A stretch of 64,000 nucleotides of DNA from JBBDRJ01 sp963766295 (GCA_963766295.1 CAVXYW010000001.1:744001-808000), one strand, 5' to 3'; counted from the first letter of the stretch, positions 8,206 to 18,146 are shown. Program-made: numbers and translations. The notes: generated by a model not told the origin, from the letters alone.

Positions 8206-10520
8206 CAGAAACCAAACAAGAAACGATCACGATCACGGTCGATGGCAAGGAGATCGGATGCGAACCCGGTGAACTCCTGATCGAGGTCGCCAAGCGCGCG
8301 GGGATCTACATCCCCTACTTCTGTTACCACCCGCGCATGGATCCGGTCGGTGCGTGCCGCATGTGCCTGATCAACCTGCAACCGGGACCGCCAAAGCCGC
8401 AGACCGCATGCACGACACGTGTTGCCGACGGGATGGTCGTCGAGACGCAGTTCGTCAACACCGAGGTGCGCGAAGCGCAGCAGGGTGTTCTCGAGTTCCT
8501 GCTGATCAACCACCCGCTCGACTGTCCGATCTGCGATCGCGGCGGGGAGTGTCCGCTGCAGGACCAGACACAGGACTACGGCGCCGCCGAATCGCGCTTC
8601 GTCGAGATGAAGCGGCGCTTCGAGAAGGCCGTGCCGATCTCTCCGTTGATCAGGCTCGATCGGGAGCGCTGCATCCTCTGTTACCGCTGCACTCGTTTCT
8701 GCGAGGAGCTTTCCGGAGACACGCTGATCGGAGTGATGGAGCGCGGGAGTCGCGCGTACATCTTCCCGTTCGAAGGTGAAATGTTCGACTCTTACTTCAG
8801 CGGGAACACGGTCCAGATATGTCCGGTCGGCGCATTGACGAGCAGCGAATACCGATTCCGCGCGCGTCCCTGGGACGTTCACAACGTCGCGTCGACATGC
8901 AACCTGTGTTCCTGCGGTTGCAGCTTGAACGTCGGTGTTCGCGTTCAGGACGGCAACGTCGTTCGGTTCTCCGCGGCCGTTAATGAGGACACGAACGAGG
9001 AGTGGCTGTGTGACAAGGGCCGCTACGCGAACGCCTACATCTCCTCGGCGGACCGGCTGACGCAGCCACTCGTTCGGCGCGACGGTGAGCTCTACGCGGT
9101 GTCCTGGAACGAGGCCTTCGAGAAACTGGCCGAGGGCTTGGGCCCCGTCGTCAACGGCGATGGACAGGCCGGCGTGATCGTTGGCGGGTCACTGTGCGAC
9201 GAAGACGCATTCGTGGCTCAGAAGTTCGCTCGTGAAGCGCTCGGTACGAACAACATCGACCACCGGCTCGAACCCGGCATGAGCGCCGATGCACTGGTTA
9301 CTCCGGGTCTCACGTATGACGACGTGCTCGGTGCCGACGTTGTCGCGCTCGTCGGCTGCGACGCGCGCGAGGAGCTACCCATCCTCTTCTTGCGTTTGCG
9401 GATCGCTGCTACAAAGCGCGGGTTGCGCACCGTGATCGTCCACCCGCGCGAAGTGGCGCTGACCGAGTACGCCGACGTGTTCGTTCAGCCGCTCCCGGGA
9501 ACCGAGGCGGCACTCGAGCCCGGAGATCTCGAGAAGGTCACGAAGGTTTTGTCCGACGCAAAGGATGCAGTCGTTCTCCTCGGCCCCCGTATGTGCACTC
9601 CCGACATCGTCGCCGCTTGGGGATCGGTTGCATCCAGCGCCCGTGCTCGTTTCGGCTGGCTGCCGCGTCGCGCCGGGGAGTACGGCGCGCTGGCGGCGGG
9701 AGCCCACCCCGAGCTCCTTCCCGGGTGGAAGCCCGCAACGGATAAAGGATTGGCTACCCCCGGCATGCTCCGGGCCGCGGCCGATGGCAATCTGCACGCG
9801 CTGTGGCTTGTCGGCGCCGACGTTATCGCCGACGTTCCCGAGCCGGGGCTCGGTCAGGCTGCACTGGAGAAGGTTCCTTTCCTGGTCGTCCAAGACGTGC
9901 AGTGGTCGCCGCTGCTCGAGCACGCCGACGTCGTTCTACCGGGCGCGACCTTCGTCGAGCGCGATGGAACGCTGACCGATTGGGAAGGGCGCCGGCAGGA
10001 AGTGCATGCGGCCGTTGATCCACCTGGAGCGGCGCGGGCCGACTACGCGATCCTGGCGGAAACGGCCCGCCGTCTCGGAAAGCCGATCGGCTGTCGAACG
10101 ATCACGGACGTCAGAAAAGAACTTGATGCGGTGTTGGGGAACTCAAGCGGTGCTCAAGTGTCGCAAAGCAAAACTGAAACAAACACCAACACCTCATCCC
10201 TGGATGGTGGCGTAAGGCTCCTCACCTACCGGCTTCTCTACGACGACGGTTCCCGCATGCGCGACACCGCCGGTCTGCGCGAGTTAACCGCCGGCGCCTT
10301 CGTTGAACTGAATCCGGCCGATGCCGAACGCGCGGGAGTGGAGGACGGACAAAACGTATTGGTTTCGTCCGCCCACGGATCGTTAAAGGTGCGTGCACAG
10401 ATCTCCAAAGGCATCCGCGAAGGCGTCGCTTTCGTTCCGTGGTCCCAGTGGGGAGAGTCCGCGCAGGCACTTGTCTCCTGGGACGACCTGAATCCGGCCA
10501 TCACTGTGGAGCCCGACTAG
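8202..10520 (+). CDS. nuoG: NADH-quinone oxidoreductase subunit G
   Basis: 772 residues. N-terminal ferredoxin fold with [2Fe-2S] ligands in FCYHPRMDPVGACRMC and a downstream Cys. Then come the His-Cys3 site HPLDCPICDRGGEC (N5), the CILCYRCTRFC cluster (N4) and CNLCSCGC with a later Cys in EWLCDKGRY, the extra N7 cluster seen in some bacteria. A molybdopterin-oxidoreductase-like C-terminal part follows. ATG 8202 overlaps the nuoF stop; the longer frame from 8073 lies inside nuoF and is not used. Confidence 0.93.
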   Translation: MTETKQETITITVDGKEIGCEPGELLIEVAKRAGIYIPYFCYHPRMDPVGACRMCLINLQPGPPKPQTACTTRVADGMVVETQFVNTEVREAQQGVLEFLLINHPLDCPICDRGGECPLQDQTQDYGAAESRFVEMKRRFEKAVPISPLIRLDRERCILCYRCTRFCEELSGDTLIGVMERGSRAYIFPFEGEMFDSYFSGNTVQICPVGALTSSEYRFRARPWDVHNVASTCNLCSCGCSLNVGVRVQDGNVVRFSAAVNEDTNEEWLCDKGRYANAYISSADRLTQPLVRRDGELYAVSWNEAFEKLAEGLGPVVNGDGQAGVIVGGSLCDEDAFVAQKFAREALGTNNIDHRLEPGMSADALVTPGLTYDDVLGADVVALVGCDAREELPILFLRLRIAATKRGLRTVIVHPREVALTEYADVFVQPLPGTEAALEPGDLEKVTKVLSDAKDAVVLLGPRMCTPDIVAAWGSVASSARARFGWLPRRAGEYGALAAGAHPELLPGWKPATDKGLATPGMLRAAADGNLHALWLVGADVIADVPEPGLGQAALEKVPFLVVQDVQWSPLLEHADVVLPGATFVERDGTLTDWEGRRQEVHAAVDPPGAARADYAILAETARRLGKPIGCRTITDVRKELDAVLGNSSGAQVSQSKTETNTNTSSLDGGVRLLTYRLLYDDGSRMRDTAGLRELTAGAFVELNPADAERAGVEDGQNVLVSSAHGSLKVRAQISKGIREGVAFVPWSQWGESAQALVSWDDLNPAITVEPD

Positions 10521-11714
10521 ATGGACTGGATAGACATCGCGATCATCGCAGCCAAGACGATCCTCGTTTTCCTTCTCCTCAACGTATTGCTTGCGATAGT
10601 CGTTTGGGCCGAGCGAAAGATCCTCTCGGACATGCAGTCGCGGGTCGGGCCGAACCAGGCCGGTCCGTTCGGGATCCTGCAATCGCTCGCCGACGGCGTG
10701 AAGCTGCTGATGAAGGAGGACATCCTTCCCACTGCGGCGGACAAAGTCGTCTACCGCTTGGCTCCCATCATCTCGGCCGTCCCGGCTTTCCTGGCCTTCA
10801 CCGTCGTTCCCTTCGGCGACACCATCACGATCGCCGGTCGCGAAATCACTCTTCAGCTCGCAGATCTCAACGTCGGCATCCTCTTCTTCCTCGCGATGGG
10901 CTCGATCGCCGTGTATGGCATCGCCTTGGCGGGGTGGTCTTCCGGCTCGAAGTACCCGCTTATCGGAGCGGTGCGCTCGAGCGCGCAGATGATCTCCTAC
11001 GAGATCGCGATGGGATTATCCGTCGTTCCCGTGATCCTCTACGCGGGAACCATGTCCACGCGCGGAATCGTCGAAGCGCAGCACGATGCCTGGTTCATCG
11101 GCGCGCAGATCCCGGCGTTCTTGATCTTCTTGCTGGCGGGAATAGCGGAGACGAACCGCGCGCCGTTCGATCTTCCCGAAGCCGAGACCGAGTTGGTTGC
11201 CGGCTATCACACGGAATATTCCGGCATCAAATTCATGATGTTTTTCATGGCCGAGTACATGCACATCGTCACGATCTCTTCGATCGCGGTGACGCTCTTC
11301 TTTGGGGGATGGAACGGCCCACGGATCGGCTTCCTGCCGGCACTTTGGCCGGTCGTCTGGTACTTGGCGAAGGTCAGCGTGTTCATCTTCATTTTCTTCT
11401 GGATCCGCGCCTCGCTGCCGCGTCTTCGCTACGACCAGTTGATGAACATCGGGTGGAAGTTCCTGATCCCGATCGGGATGCTCTGGATACCGATCTCGGC
11501 CGCCGCACGCATCGTCGACCTCAGAAGGTGGGTCCTGTGGGTTGTCGGTGCACTCATCGGGTTGGTCATCATCGGGGTGTTCGCTCCAACCCGTGACCAG
11601 GAGGAAGCGGAAACTTCGCCGAGCGAAGCGGAAGGTCGAGGTCGCAGCGAAGCGGAGACCCCACGTCGCAGCGAAGCGGAGACCCCACGTCGCAGCGAAG
11701 CGGAGACGCGATGA
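10521..11714 (+). CDS. nuoH: NADH-quinone oxidoreductase subunit H
   Basis: 397 residues, eight-helix membrane subunit that lines the quinone tunnel. Family motifs include RVGPNQAGPFG, the loop AETNRAPFDLPEAETELVAGYHTEYSG and the C-terminal LPRLRYDQLM. After about residue 355 there is an extra hydrophilic tail built from an eight-residue repeat (RSEAETPR, three copies). The second copy (333 residues) lacks it. The tail reaches into the start of nuoI. Confidence 0.93.
   Translation: MDWIDIAIIAAKTILVFLLLNVLLAIVVWAERKILSDMQSRVGPNQAGPFGILQSLADGVKLLMKEDILPTAADKVVYRLAPIISAVPAFLAFTVVPFGDTITIAGREITLQLADLNVGILFFLAMGSIAVYGIALAGWSSGSKYPLIGAVRSSAQMISYEIAMGLSVVPVILYAGTMSTRGIVEAQHDAWFIGAQIPAFLIFLLAGIAETNRAPFDLPEAETELVAGYHTEYSGIKFMMFFMAEYMHIVTISSIAVTLFFGGWNGPRIGFLPALWPVVWYLAKVSVFIFIFFWIRASLPRLRYDQLMNIGWKFLIPIGMLWIPISAAARIVDLRRWVLWVVGALIGLVIIGVFAPTRDQEEAETSPSEAEGRGRSEAETPRRSEAETPRRSEAETR
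11641..11709 (+). repeat. 24-bp tandem repeat in the 3' end of nuoH
   Basis: Three nearly perfect 24-bp units start at 11641, 11665 and 11689 and share the core GTCGCAGCGAAGCGGAGAC. A degenerate GAAGCGGAA unit precedes them. The unit length keeps the reading frame and encodes RSEAETPR. Confidence 0.85.
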
Positions 11715-12352
11715 GTCAGGTGAGACAAGGACCTATCGAGGGCGTCATCGCCGTGGCCAAAGGCATGTGGATAACGCTCAAGCACATGCTCATGCGGCCC
11801 GCCGATACGGTCGAGTTCCCGTTCGAGCGGCGCGTCCCTCCTCCGCGCATGCACGGCCGTCACATCCTCAACCGCTACCCGAACGGTATGGAGAAGTGCA
11901 TCGGCTGCGAGCTGTGCGCCGGTGCGTGTCCGGCCGACGCGATCCTCGTATGGGGTGCGGAGAATCCGAAGGACAACCCGATCTCGCCCGGCGAGCGCTA
12001 CGCCGCCGTGTATGAGATCAACATGCTCCGCTGCATCTTCTGTGGACTGTGCGTCGAGGCCTGTCCCACCGACGCGCTCACGATGACCTCGTTCTTCGAG
12101 TTCACCGGCAAATCGCGTAGCTCGCTCATCTACACCAAGGAGGAGCTGCTCGAGCCGCCTCCGTCGGTTGAATGGGAGAAGCTCGGTTACATCGGCGACC
12201 CGATCATCCTTTCCCAGGACGAGATGGAGCAGCCAGGGGTCGGGAGTTTGCACGGCGCCGGTGAATCCGGCGACGAAGTAGTGGATGTCCCGGTGGTGTG
12301 GCTCCCGACCGAAACCTGGCGCGCACCTTTCGAGACGAAGGAGACCCAGTGA
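11711..12352 (+). CDS. nuoI: NADH-quinone oxidoreductase subunit I
   Basis: 213 residues with two [4Fe-4S] motifs, CIGCELCAGACP and CIFCGLCVEACP (clusters N6a and N6b), linking the peripheral arm to N2. The N-terminus has the amphipathic membrane-contact helix typical of the family. The C-terminal 55 residues are acidic and variable. ATG overlaps the nuoH stop. Confidence 0.93.
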   Translation: MSQVRQGPIEGVIAVAKGMWITLKHMLMRPADTVEFPFERRVPPPRMHGRHILNRYPNGMEKCIGCELCAGACPADAILVWGAENPKDNPISPGERYAAVYEINMLRCIFCGLCVEACPTDALTMTSFFEFTGKSRSSLIYTKEELLEPPPSVEWEKLGYIGDPIILSQDEMEQPGVGSLHGAGESGDEVVDVPVVWLPTETWRAPFETKETQ

Positions 12353-12852
12353 CGCTGTTCGTGGTTTTTGGCGCTCTGGCTCTCGGCGCCGGAGTGGCGA
12401 TGATCCTTCAGCGCAACTCCGTGCACGCGGCCCTGCTTCTGGTGTTGAACCTGCTGGCCGTCGCGGTGCTCTTCCTGTCGCTGGGAGCCGAGTTCTTATT
12501 CGTCGCGCAGATCATCGTTTACGCCGGCGCGATCGTGATCTTGTTCCTATTCGTGATCATGTTGTTGGGTGTCGATCGCAACGAAGACCTCGCCGAACCT
12601 CGGCGCTTCCAGACGCGGCAGCTCGCGATCGGCGGCGTCGTCGCGATCGTCCTCATCGGTTCGATGGCCGGTGCGCTCGCAACGCGCACGTTGTCGTCTC
12701 CGCTCCCCGAGGCTCCTCAGGGTTTCGGCTCGGCCGAGTTCATCGGCGGCATCCTCTTCCAGAACTACTTGCTCCCCTTCGAGCTGACCGGCCTGATCCT
12801 GCTCGTGGCCACGATCGGCATCTTGATGCTGGCCAAGCGCAAGCCGAGATGA
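12349..12852 (+). CDS. nuoJ: NADH-quinone oxidoreductase subunit J
   Basis: 167 residues, five membrane helices, with the family pattern GAEFLFVAQIIVYAGAIVILFLFVIMLLG in the middle. GTG 12349 overlaps the nuoI stop; upstream in-frame codons from 12298 lie within nuoI and are not family-like. Confidence 0.9.
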   Translation: MTLFVVFGALALGAGVAMILQRNSVHAALLLVLNLLAVAVLFLSLGAEFLFVAQIIVYAGAIVILFLFVIMLLGVDRNEDLAEPRRFQTRQLAIGGVVAIVLIGSMAGALATRTLSSPLPEAPQGFGSAEFIGGILFQNYLLPFELTGLILLVATIGILMLAKRKPR

Positions 12853-12853
12853 C

Positions 12854-13321
12854 GTGAGCGAACTTCCCTCTCCTCCGGAGCCAACAGTGCCGGACGCCAA
12901 AACACCGCCGCCCGCTCAGCCGGCCGAGTCCGGTGAGCGTCGCGGGACGAACATCGTCGCTTTGGTTGCCGGGATCGCCGTCATCGTCATCATCGCGGCC
13001 ATCGTTTTTCGCGGACGGACGCCGACCCCCGGCCATTACGTCGGGCTTTCGATGCTCCTGTTTGTGACGGGCGCACTCGGCGTGCTGGTGCGACGGAATG
13101 CTCTCGTGCTGTTCATGTGCGTCGAGCTCATGCTCAACGCCGTCAATGTGGCCTTCGTGGCTTTCGCGCGGATGCACGGAAACGTCGAGGGCCACGTGAT
13201 CGTGCTGTTCGTGATGATCGTGGCGGCGGCCGAGGTCGCGGTCGGCTTGGCCATCATCGTGTCGATCTTCCGGCGTCGCCACAGCGCCAACGTCGACGAT
13301 CTATCGATGCTCCAAGGCTGA
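12854..13321 (+). CDS. nuoK: NADH-quinone oxidoreductase subunit K with an N-terminal extension
   Basis: 155 residues against about 100 for the family. The usual three-helix core begins only near residue 57 (HYVGLSMLLFVTGALGVLVRRN) and keeps the buried Glu in CVELMLNAVN and the second Glu in AAEVAVG, both used in proton transfer. Residues 1-34 are Pro/Glu-rich and residues 35-52 form an additional hydrophobic helix. No start codon lies near the core, so the extension is part of the gene. The second copy is 99 residues. Confidence 0.88.
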   Translation: MSELPSPPEPTVPDAKTPPPAQPAESGERRGTNIVALVAGIAVIVIIAAIVFRGRTPTPGHYVGLSMLLFVTGALGVLVRRNALVLFMCVELMLNAVNVAFVAFARMHGNVEGHVIVLFVMIVAAAEVAVGLAIIVSIFRRRHSANVDDLSMLQG

Positions 13322-13323
13322 GC

Positions 13324-15204
13324 ATGAACGTCACCTGGTTGATCCTCGCGGCGCCGCTCGCCGGTGCACTGATCCTTCTTACTTCGGGACGCCGCGTTGG
13401 TCGTTCGTCCGGCGTCCTTGCATCGGTAGCCATCGCCGTCGCGTTCGCGGCCGCGGCGATATCTGCGCTTTGGCTCGTGGGGCTGGATGAAGGCGGACGA
13501 TCGTCGCAGGTTCACCTGTTCACGTGGGCACAGATCGGTCCCGTCGATATCGGAGCGGACCTGCGCTGGGACCCGCTTGCCGCCGTGATGGCCCTAACGA
13601 TCACCGGCGTCGGATTCCTGATCCACGTGTACTCGATCAGCTACATGCACGACGACCCGCGTTTCCCGCGGTTCTTCGCGTACCTGAACCTCTTCGTCTT
13701 CTCGATGCTCCTTCTCGTTCTCGCCGACAACCTCTTGCTGCTCTACGCCGGCTGGGAGCTCGTCGGCCTTTGCTCGTATCTGCTTATCGGCTTCTGGTTC
13801 GAGAAGCCGTCCGCGGCGACAGCGGCGAAGAAGGCGTTCATCACGACGCGTATCGGCGATACCGGGATGCTCATCGGTCTGTTCGTCCTGTTCGCTGCCG
13901 TTGGGTCTTTCCAGATCCCGGAGATCAATCGCGCGGCAGCGGAAGGCGGACTCGCATCCGGAACCGCAACCGCCGCCGCGCTCCTCCTTTTTGCCGGAGC
14001 CGTTGGAAAGTCCGCGCAGCTTCCTTTGTATGTGTGGCTGCCCGATGCGATGGAAGGCCCTACGCCGGTTTCGGCACTCATCCACGCGGCGACGATGGTC
14101 ACGGCCGGCGTCTATCTGGTCGTGCGCCTCAATCCGTTGTTCGAGTTCTCGGAGGTTGCCGGCACCGTCGTCGCCGTGGTCGGTGTTGCGACGGCGTTGT
14201 ACGCGGCGATCCTGGCCATGGCCGAGGACGACATCAAACGCGTCCTCGCCTACTCGACGATCAGCCAGCTCGGGTTCATGTTCCTGGCGGCCGGCGTCGG
14301 CGCATACGGCGGAGCCATGTTCCATCTCGTGACCCACGCCTTCTTCAAGGCTCTGCTTTTCCTCGGCGCCGGTTCGGTGATGCACGCGCTCGGCGGCGAG
14401 ACTGCACTCGATCGGATGGGCGGCTTGCGCAAAGCGATCCCACGGACCTTCGCGGTGATGTTCGTCGGCTGGGGAGCGATCACCGGACTGCTTCCGTTCT
14501 CCGGTTTCTTCTCCAAGGACGCGATCATGGCCTCGGTTTGGACGGAAGGACACACCGTCCTGTTTGCAGTCGCCGCGATCGCCGCTTTGTGCACCGCGTT
14601 CTACATGACGCGACTTCTCGTACTTGCGTTCTTCGGCAAACAGCGATGGTCGGAAGGCACGCACCCTCACGAGTCGCCGTCGACGATGGTGTTGCCGATG
14701 GCGGTCCTTGCCGTTCTGGCCGTCATAGGATTCGTGCTCAATCTTCCCGGCGAGCTGCCTCGAGCCGCGATGCTCGATCACTTCCTGGCCCCAGTGATCG
14801 GGGAAGTGCACCACGAAGAGCCCGTCGGGGTGCTCATCGTAATGTGGGCTCTCGCCGCCGTTGGTGTTCTGGCCGCCTTCGCCATATACGGAAGCGATCT
14901 CGAACGTCGCGAGGCTGTGCGCAAGCGTCTCGGTCCGGTTAACACGCTCGTCCGGCAGAAGTTCTTCGTGGACGAGATCTATGCCACGGTCATCGTCGCG
15001 CCGGTCCAGTTACTTGCCTCGTTCCTCGCCGGTGTTTTTGACCGCTACGTGATCGACGGCGCGGTGAACGGGGCCGGCACTCTGATCACCCGCGCCGCAG
15101 GACGTCTGCGCGGGCTCCAAACCGGCTTCGTACGCAACTATGCAGTCGGCATTTTCGGCGGCGCAGCGGTGATCATCCTCTACGCGGTCTTGAGGGCAGG
15201 TTGA
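13324..15204 (+). CDS. nuoL: NADH-quinone oxidoreductase subunit L
   Basis: 626 residues, antiporter-like proton-pumping subunit at the tip of the membrane arm. Conserved stretches are GWELVGLCSYLLIGFW, the lysine region AVGKSAQLPLYVWLPDAMEGPTPVSALIHAATMVTAGVY, and DDIKRVLAYSTISQLG. The C-terminus holds the lateral helix region. ATG 13324 is 2 nt after the nuoK stop; a longer frame back to 13117 lies inside nuoK and is rejected. Confidence 0.93.
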   Translation: MNVTWLILAAPLAGALILLTSGRRVGRSSGVLASVAIAVAFAAAAISALWLVGLDEGGRSSQVHLFTWAQIGPVDIGADLRWDPLAAVMALTITGVGFLIHVYSISYMHDDPRFPRFFAYLNLFVFSMLLLVLADNLLLLYAGWELVGLCSYLLIGFWFEKPSAATAAKKAFITTRIGDTGMLIGLFVLFAAVGSFQIPEINRAAAEGGLASGTATAAALLLFAGAVGKSAQLPLYVWLPDAMEGPTPVSALIHAATMVTAGVYLVVRLNPLFEFSEVAGTVVAVVGVATALYAAILAMAEDDIKRVLAYSTISQLGFMFLAAGVGAYGGAMFHLVTHAFFKALLFLGAGSVMHALGGETALDRMGGLRKAIPRTFAVMFVGWGAITGLLPFSGFFSKDAIMASVWTEGHTVLFAVAAIAALCTAFYMTRLLVLAFFGKQRWSEGTHPHESPSTMVLPMAVLAVLAVIGFVLNLPGELPRAAMLDHFLAPVIGEVHHEEPVGVLIVMWALAAVGVLAAFAIYGSDLERREAVRKRLGPVNTLVRQKFFVDEIYATVIVAPVQLLASFLAGVFDRYVIDGAVNGAGTLITRAAGRLRGLQTGFVRNYAVGIFGGAAVIILYAVLRAG

Positions 15205-16694
15205 TGGACAAGATCCCCTGGCTCAGCCTCCTGCTTTTCATCCCGCTTGCGGGAGCGATCCTTGCTGCGCTTGCTCCGAGGCGCGACGATCTCTTGAAGA
15301 GGATCGGTCTCGTCGTTTCGCTTGCGACGTTCGGCGTTTCACTTGTTGTCTTCGCGAAGTTCGAAGTTGGTAACGCCGGCTTCCAGCTCGTCGAACGACT
15401 GACGTGGGTGCCCGGCTGGGGGATCGACTACTACCTCGGTATCGATGGGATCTCTCTTCTGCTCGTTGTTCTGACGGCACTGCTGTTCCCGATCTGTTTT
15501 CTCGCGTCGAGCAGCGTCAACAAGCGGGTCAAGGAGTACGTGATCGCTTTGTTGATCACCGAGCTCGCGATCCTCGGCGTGTTCATGGCGCTGGACATGA
15601 TCTTGTTCTACGTCTTCTGGGAAGCCGTGCTGATCCCCATGTACCTGTTGATCGGGATCTGGGGGTACGAGCGGCGCATCTACGCGACGATCAAGTTCTT
15701 CATATACACACTTGCCGGCGGACTGCTGATGCTGGTTGGGATCGTCGTGATGCACATCGCGGTGCGCGGCACAGGCGAGGTGACCTTCTCTTACGTCGAT
15801 TTTCTCGAGCTCGCTCCGCAGCTCGCGCTCGGCACCCAAGCGTGGATCTTCGCGGCCCTCGCCGTCGCGTTCGCGATCAAGGTGCCGATTTTCCCGTTCC
15901 ACACTTGGCTGCCTGACGCGCACACCGAAGCGCCGACGGCGGGCTCGGTCATCCTGGCCGGCGTCTTGCTGAAGATGGGGACGTACGGGTTCATCCGCTT
16001 CTCGCTTCCGCTCTTCCCCGAGATCGCACGGGAGGCGGCGCCGTACATGATGGCCGCGGCGGTCGTGGGCATCTTGTACGGCGCCGCCGTCTCAGCGGTG
16101 CAATCCGACTTGAAGCGCCTCGTCGCGTATTCATCGGTCAGCCATCTCGGCTTCGTCCTGCTCGGGCTGTTCGCGTTCACGCTCCAGGGAGCCCAGGGAT
16201 CGATGCTCCAGATGGTCAACCACGGTCTGTCCACCGGTGCCCTCTTCCTTCTTGTGGGGATGCTCTATGAACGACGACACACAAGGGCCATCGAAGACTT
16301 CGGCGGCATCGGATCCGTCGCCCCCGTCTATTCCGGTGTCTTCCTTATCGTTGCGCTTTCGTCGCTCGGTCTTCCCGGATTGAACGGATTCGTCGGTGAG
16401 TTCTTCATCCTGTCCGGCGCGTTCCAAGCCAATCGCCTCGCCGCGATCCTCGGCGCCGGCGGTGTCGTCGGCGCAGCCCTCTATCTCCTCTGGGCATATC
16501 AGCGGACGTTCCACGGACCGATCACTTCGGATTCCAACCGTGCCTTCAAGGACCTCACGACGCGCGAGCGTGTGCTGCTCGCTCCGCTGCTCATCCTCAT
16601 CTTGCTGATCGGTGTGTGGCCGCAGCCTTTCCTGGAGCGGATGGAGCCCGCGGTAGCCAAGACCCTCTCCGCTTTGGTGGGAGGTGGTCCGTAG
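15204..16694 (+). CDS. nuoM: NADH-quinone oxidoreductase subunit M
   Basis: 496 residues, second antiporter-like subunit. Motifs: ILFYVFWEAVLIPMYLLIGIWG with the key Glu, KVPIFPFHTWLPDAHTEAPTAGSVILAGVLLKMGTYG, and DLKRLVAYSSVSHLG. ATG 15204 shares its A with the nuoL stop; a TTG at 15201 is also possible. Confidence 0.93.
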   Translation: MDKIPWLSLLLFIPLAGAILAALAPRRDDLLKRIGLVVSLATFGVSLVVFAKFEVGNAGFQLVERLTWVPGWGIDYYLGIDGISLLLVVLTALLFPICFLASSSVNKRVKEYVIALLITELAILGVFMALDMILFYVFWEAVLIPMYLLIGIWGYERRIYATIKFFIYTLAGGLLMLVGIVVMHIAVRGTGEVTFSYVDFLELAPQLALGTQAWIFAALAVAFAIKVPIFPFHTWLPDAHTEAPTAGSVILAGVLLKMGTYGFIRFSLPLFPEIAREAAPYMMAAAVVGILYGAAVSAVQSDLKRLVAYSSVSHLGFVLLGLFAFTLQGAQGSMLQMVNHGLSTGALFLLVGMLYERRHTRAIEDFGGIGSVAPVYSGVFLIVALSSLGLPGLNGFVGEFFILSGAFQANRLAAILGAGGVVGAALYLLWAYQRTFHGPITSDSNRAFKDLTTRERVLLAPLLILILLIGVWPQPFLERMEPAVAKTLSALVGGGP

Positions 16695-18146
16695 ATGCCG
16701 GGAACAGAAGCCTGGACGGTCCTCCTTCCGGAACTAGTGATCGTCGGCGCGGCGATCCTCCTTCTTCTCGTCGATGCCGCAGTACCTCAGTCGCGCGGTC
16801 CTCATCTGGCGGGCATCACTCTCGTCGCGCTAGTCGTCGCTGCCGTTCTCGCGTTCGATCAATGGGGAGCTGACGCGCAGCTCGCGCTGGGCGGGATGGT
16901 CGTTTCCGACTCGTTCGGCGTTTTCGCTCGTTGGGTGATCCTCGGTGCCGGTGCGCTGGCCACGCTCACCGCTCCCGGCTATCTGAAGCCGCGCAATCTC
17001 GACCGCGCCGAGTTCTACGCGCTGCTCCTTTTATCCACGACGGGGATGACGTTGCTCGCCGTCTCGAGCGACCTCGTCATGGTCTTCATCTCGATCGAGC
17101 TTCTGTCATTGGCTCTCTACGTCATGGCGGGTTTCGAGCGTGGAAGGCTCGAGGCGCAGGAAGCGTCCATGAAGTACTTCCTTCTCGGCGCTTTCGCATC
17201 GGCTTTCCTTCTTTACGGAATCGCATTCATCTTCGGAGGCACCGGTACCACAAACCTCTTGCGGATCCGCGCGATCGCTTCGGTCGGTGGGCTAGACGAC
17301 TTCCGCCTTGCCGGGGTTGCCGTTGCGTTGCTGGCCGTGGGTCTCGGCTTCAAGGCGGCGATGGTTCCGTTCCACATGTGGACGCCCGACGCTTATCAGG
17401 GCGCCCCCACACCGGTGACGGCGTTCATGGCCGGTGCTACGAAGGCTGCCGCTTTCGCGGCGTTGATCCGCGTGCTCGTGTTGTCGCTTCCGGCTCTTCG
17501 CTGGGACTGGCAGCCGGCGTTCGCCGGCCTAACCGTTCTGACGATCATCTTCGCGTCCATCGTTGCCGTGGCGCAGACCGACGTGAAACGCATGCTGGCT
17601 TATTCGTCCATATCTCATGCCGGGTTCGTCGGTATCGCGGTCGTGGCCGCCAGCCGGAGTGGTGTGGCTGCGGCGCTTCTGTACCTGCTCATCTACACGG
17701 CCATGACGGTCGGAGCCTTCGGCAGCGTGATGCTCTTCCGCGAAGGCGCCTCGGAGCGGGTGCACATTTCGAAGTACTCCGGGCTCGGCGTCAAGCGGCC
17801 GGCAGCCGCTGCGTTGTTCGCTTTCTTCTTGTTCTCGATGGCCGGGATCCCGCCGACCGGCGGCTTCTGGGCCAAGTGGTACGTGTTCTTTGCCGCCATC
17901 CGCGCCGACCAGGCCTGGCTCCCGATCGTTGCCGTCGTCGGAAGTGTGATCGCCGCGTTCTTCTACATCCGAGTTGCCGTCGTGATGTTCATGCAAGACC
18001 CGCCAGAGGGCGACGACATGCCGCTCGATCCCTCTCCCGGACTGCGCGCGGCCATCGCGATCTCTGCGCTCGTCGTGGTCGCTACGGGCGTCGCGCCCGG
18101 TTTCTTCCTGTCGCTGGCAGAGAAGGCGACGGCCTTCGGGCCGTAG
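16695..18146 (+). CDS. nuoN: NADH-quinone oxidoreductase subunit N
   Basis: 483 residues, third antiporter-like subunit, last gene of operon 1. Visible motifs: ISIELLSLALYVMAGF with the conserved Glu, GFKAAMVPFHMWTPDAYQGAPTPVTAFMAGATKAAAF, and TDVKRMLAYSSISHAG. It starts right after the nuoM stop. 79 nt separate it from the second nuo cluster. Confidence 0.93.
   Translation: MPGTEAWTVLLPELVIVGAAILLLLVDAAVPQSRGPHLAGITLVALVVAAVLAFDQWGADAQLALGGMVVSDSFGVFARWVILGAGALATLTAPGYLKPRNLDRAEFYALLLLSTTGMTLLAVSSDLVMVFISIELLSLALYVMAGFERGRLEAQEASMKYFLLGAFASAFLLYGIAFIFGGTGTTNLLRIRAIASVGGLDDFRLAGVAVALLAVGLGFKAAMVPFHMWTPDAYQGAPTPVTAFMAGATKAAAFAALIRVLVLSLPALRWDWQPAFAGLTVLTIIFASIVAVAQTDVKRMLAYSSISHAGFVGIAVVAASRSGVAAALLYLLIYTAMTVGAFGSVMLFREGASERVHISKYSGLGVKRPAAAALFAFFLFSMAGIPPTGGFWAKWYVFFAAIRADQAWLPIVAVVGSVIAAFFYIRVAVVMFMQDPPEGDDMPLDPSPGLRAAIAISALVVVATGVAPGFFLSLAEKATAFGP

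Noticed and set aside
11641..11709. CRISPR-like array in nuoH
   Set aside because: Units are contiguous without spacers and keep the reading frame; it is a coding tandem repeat.
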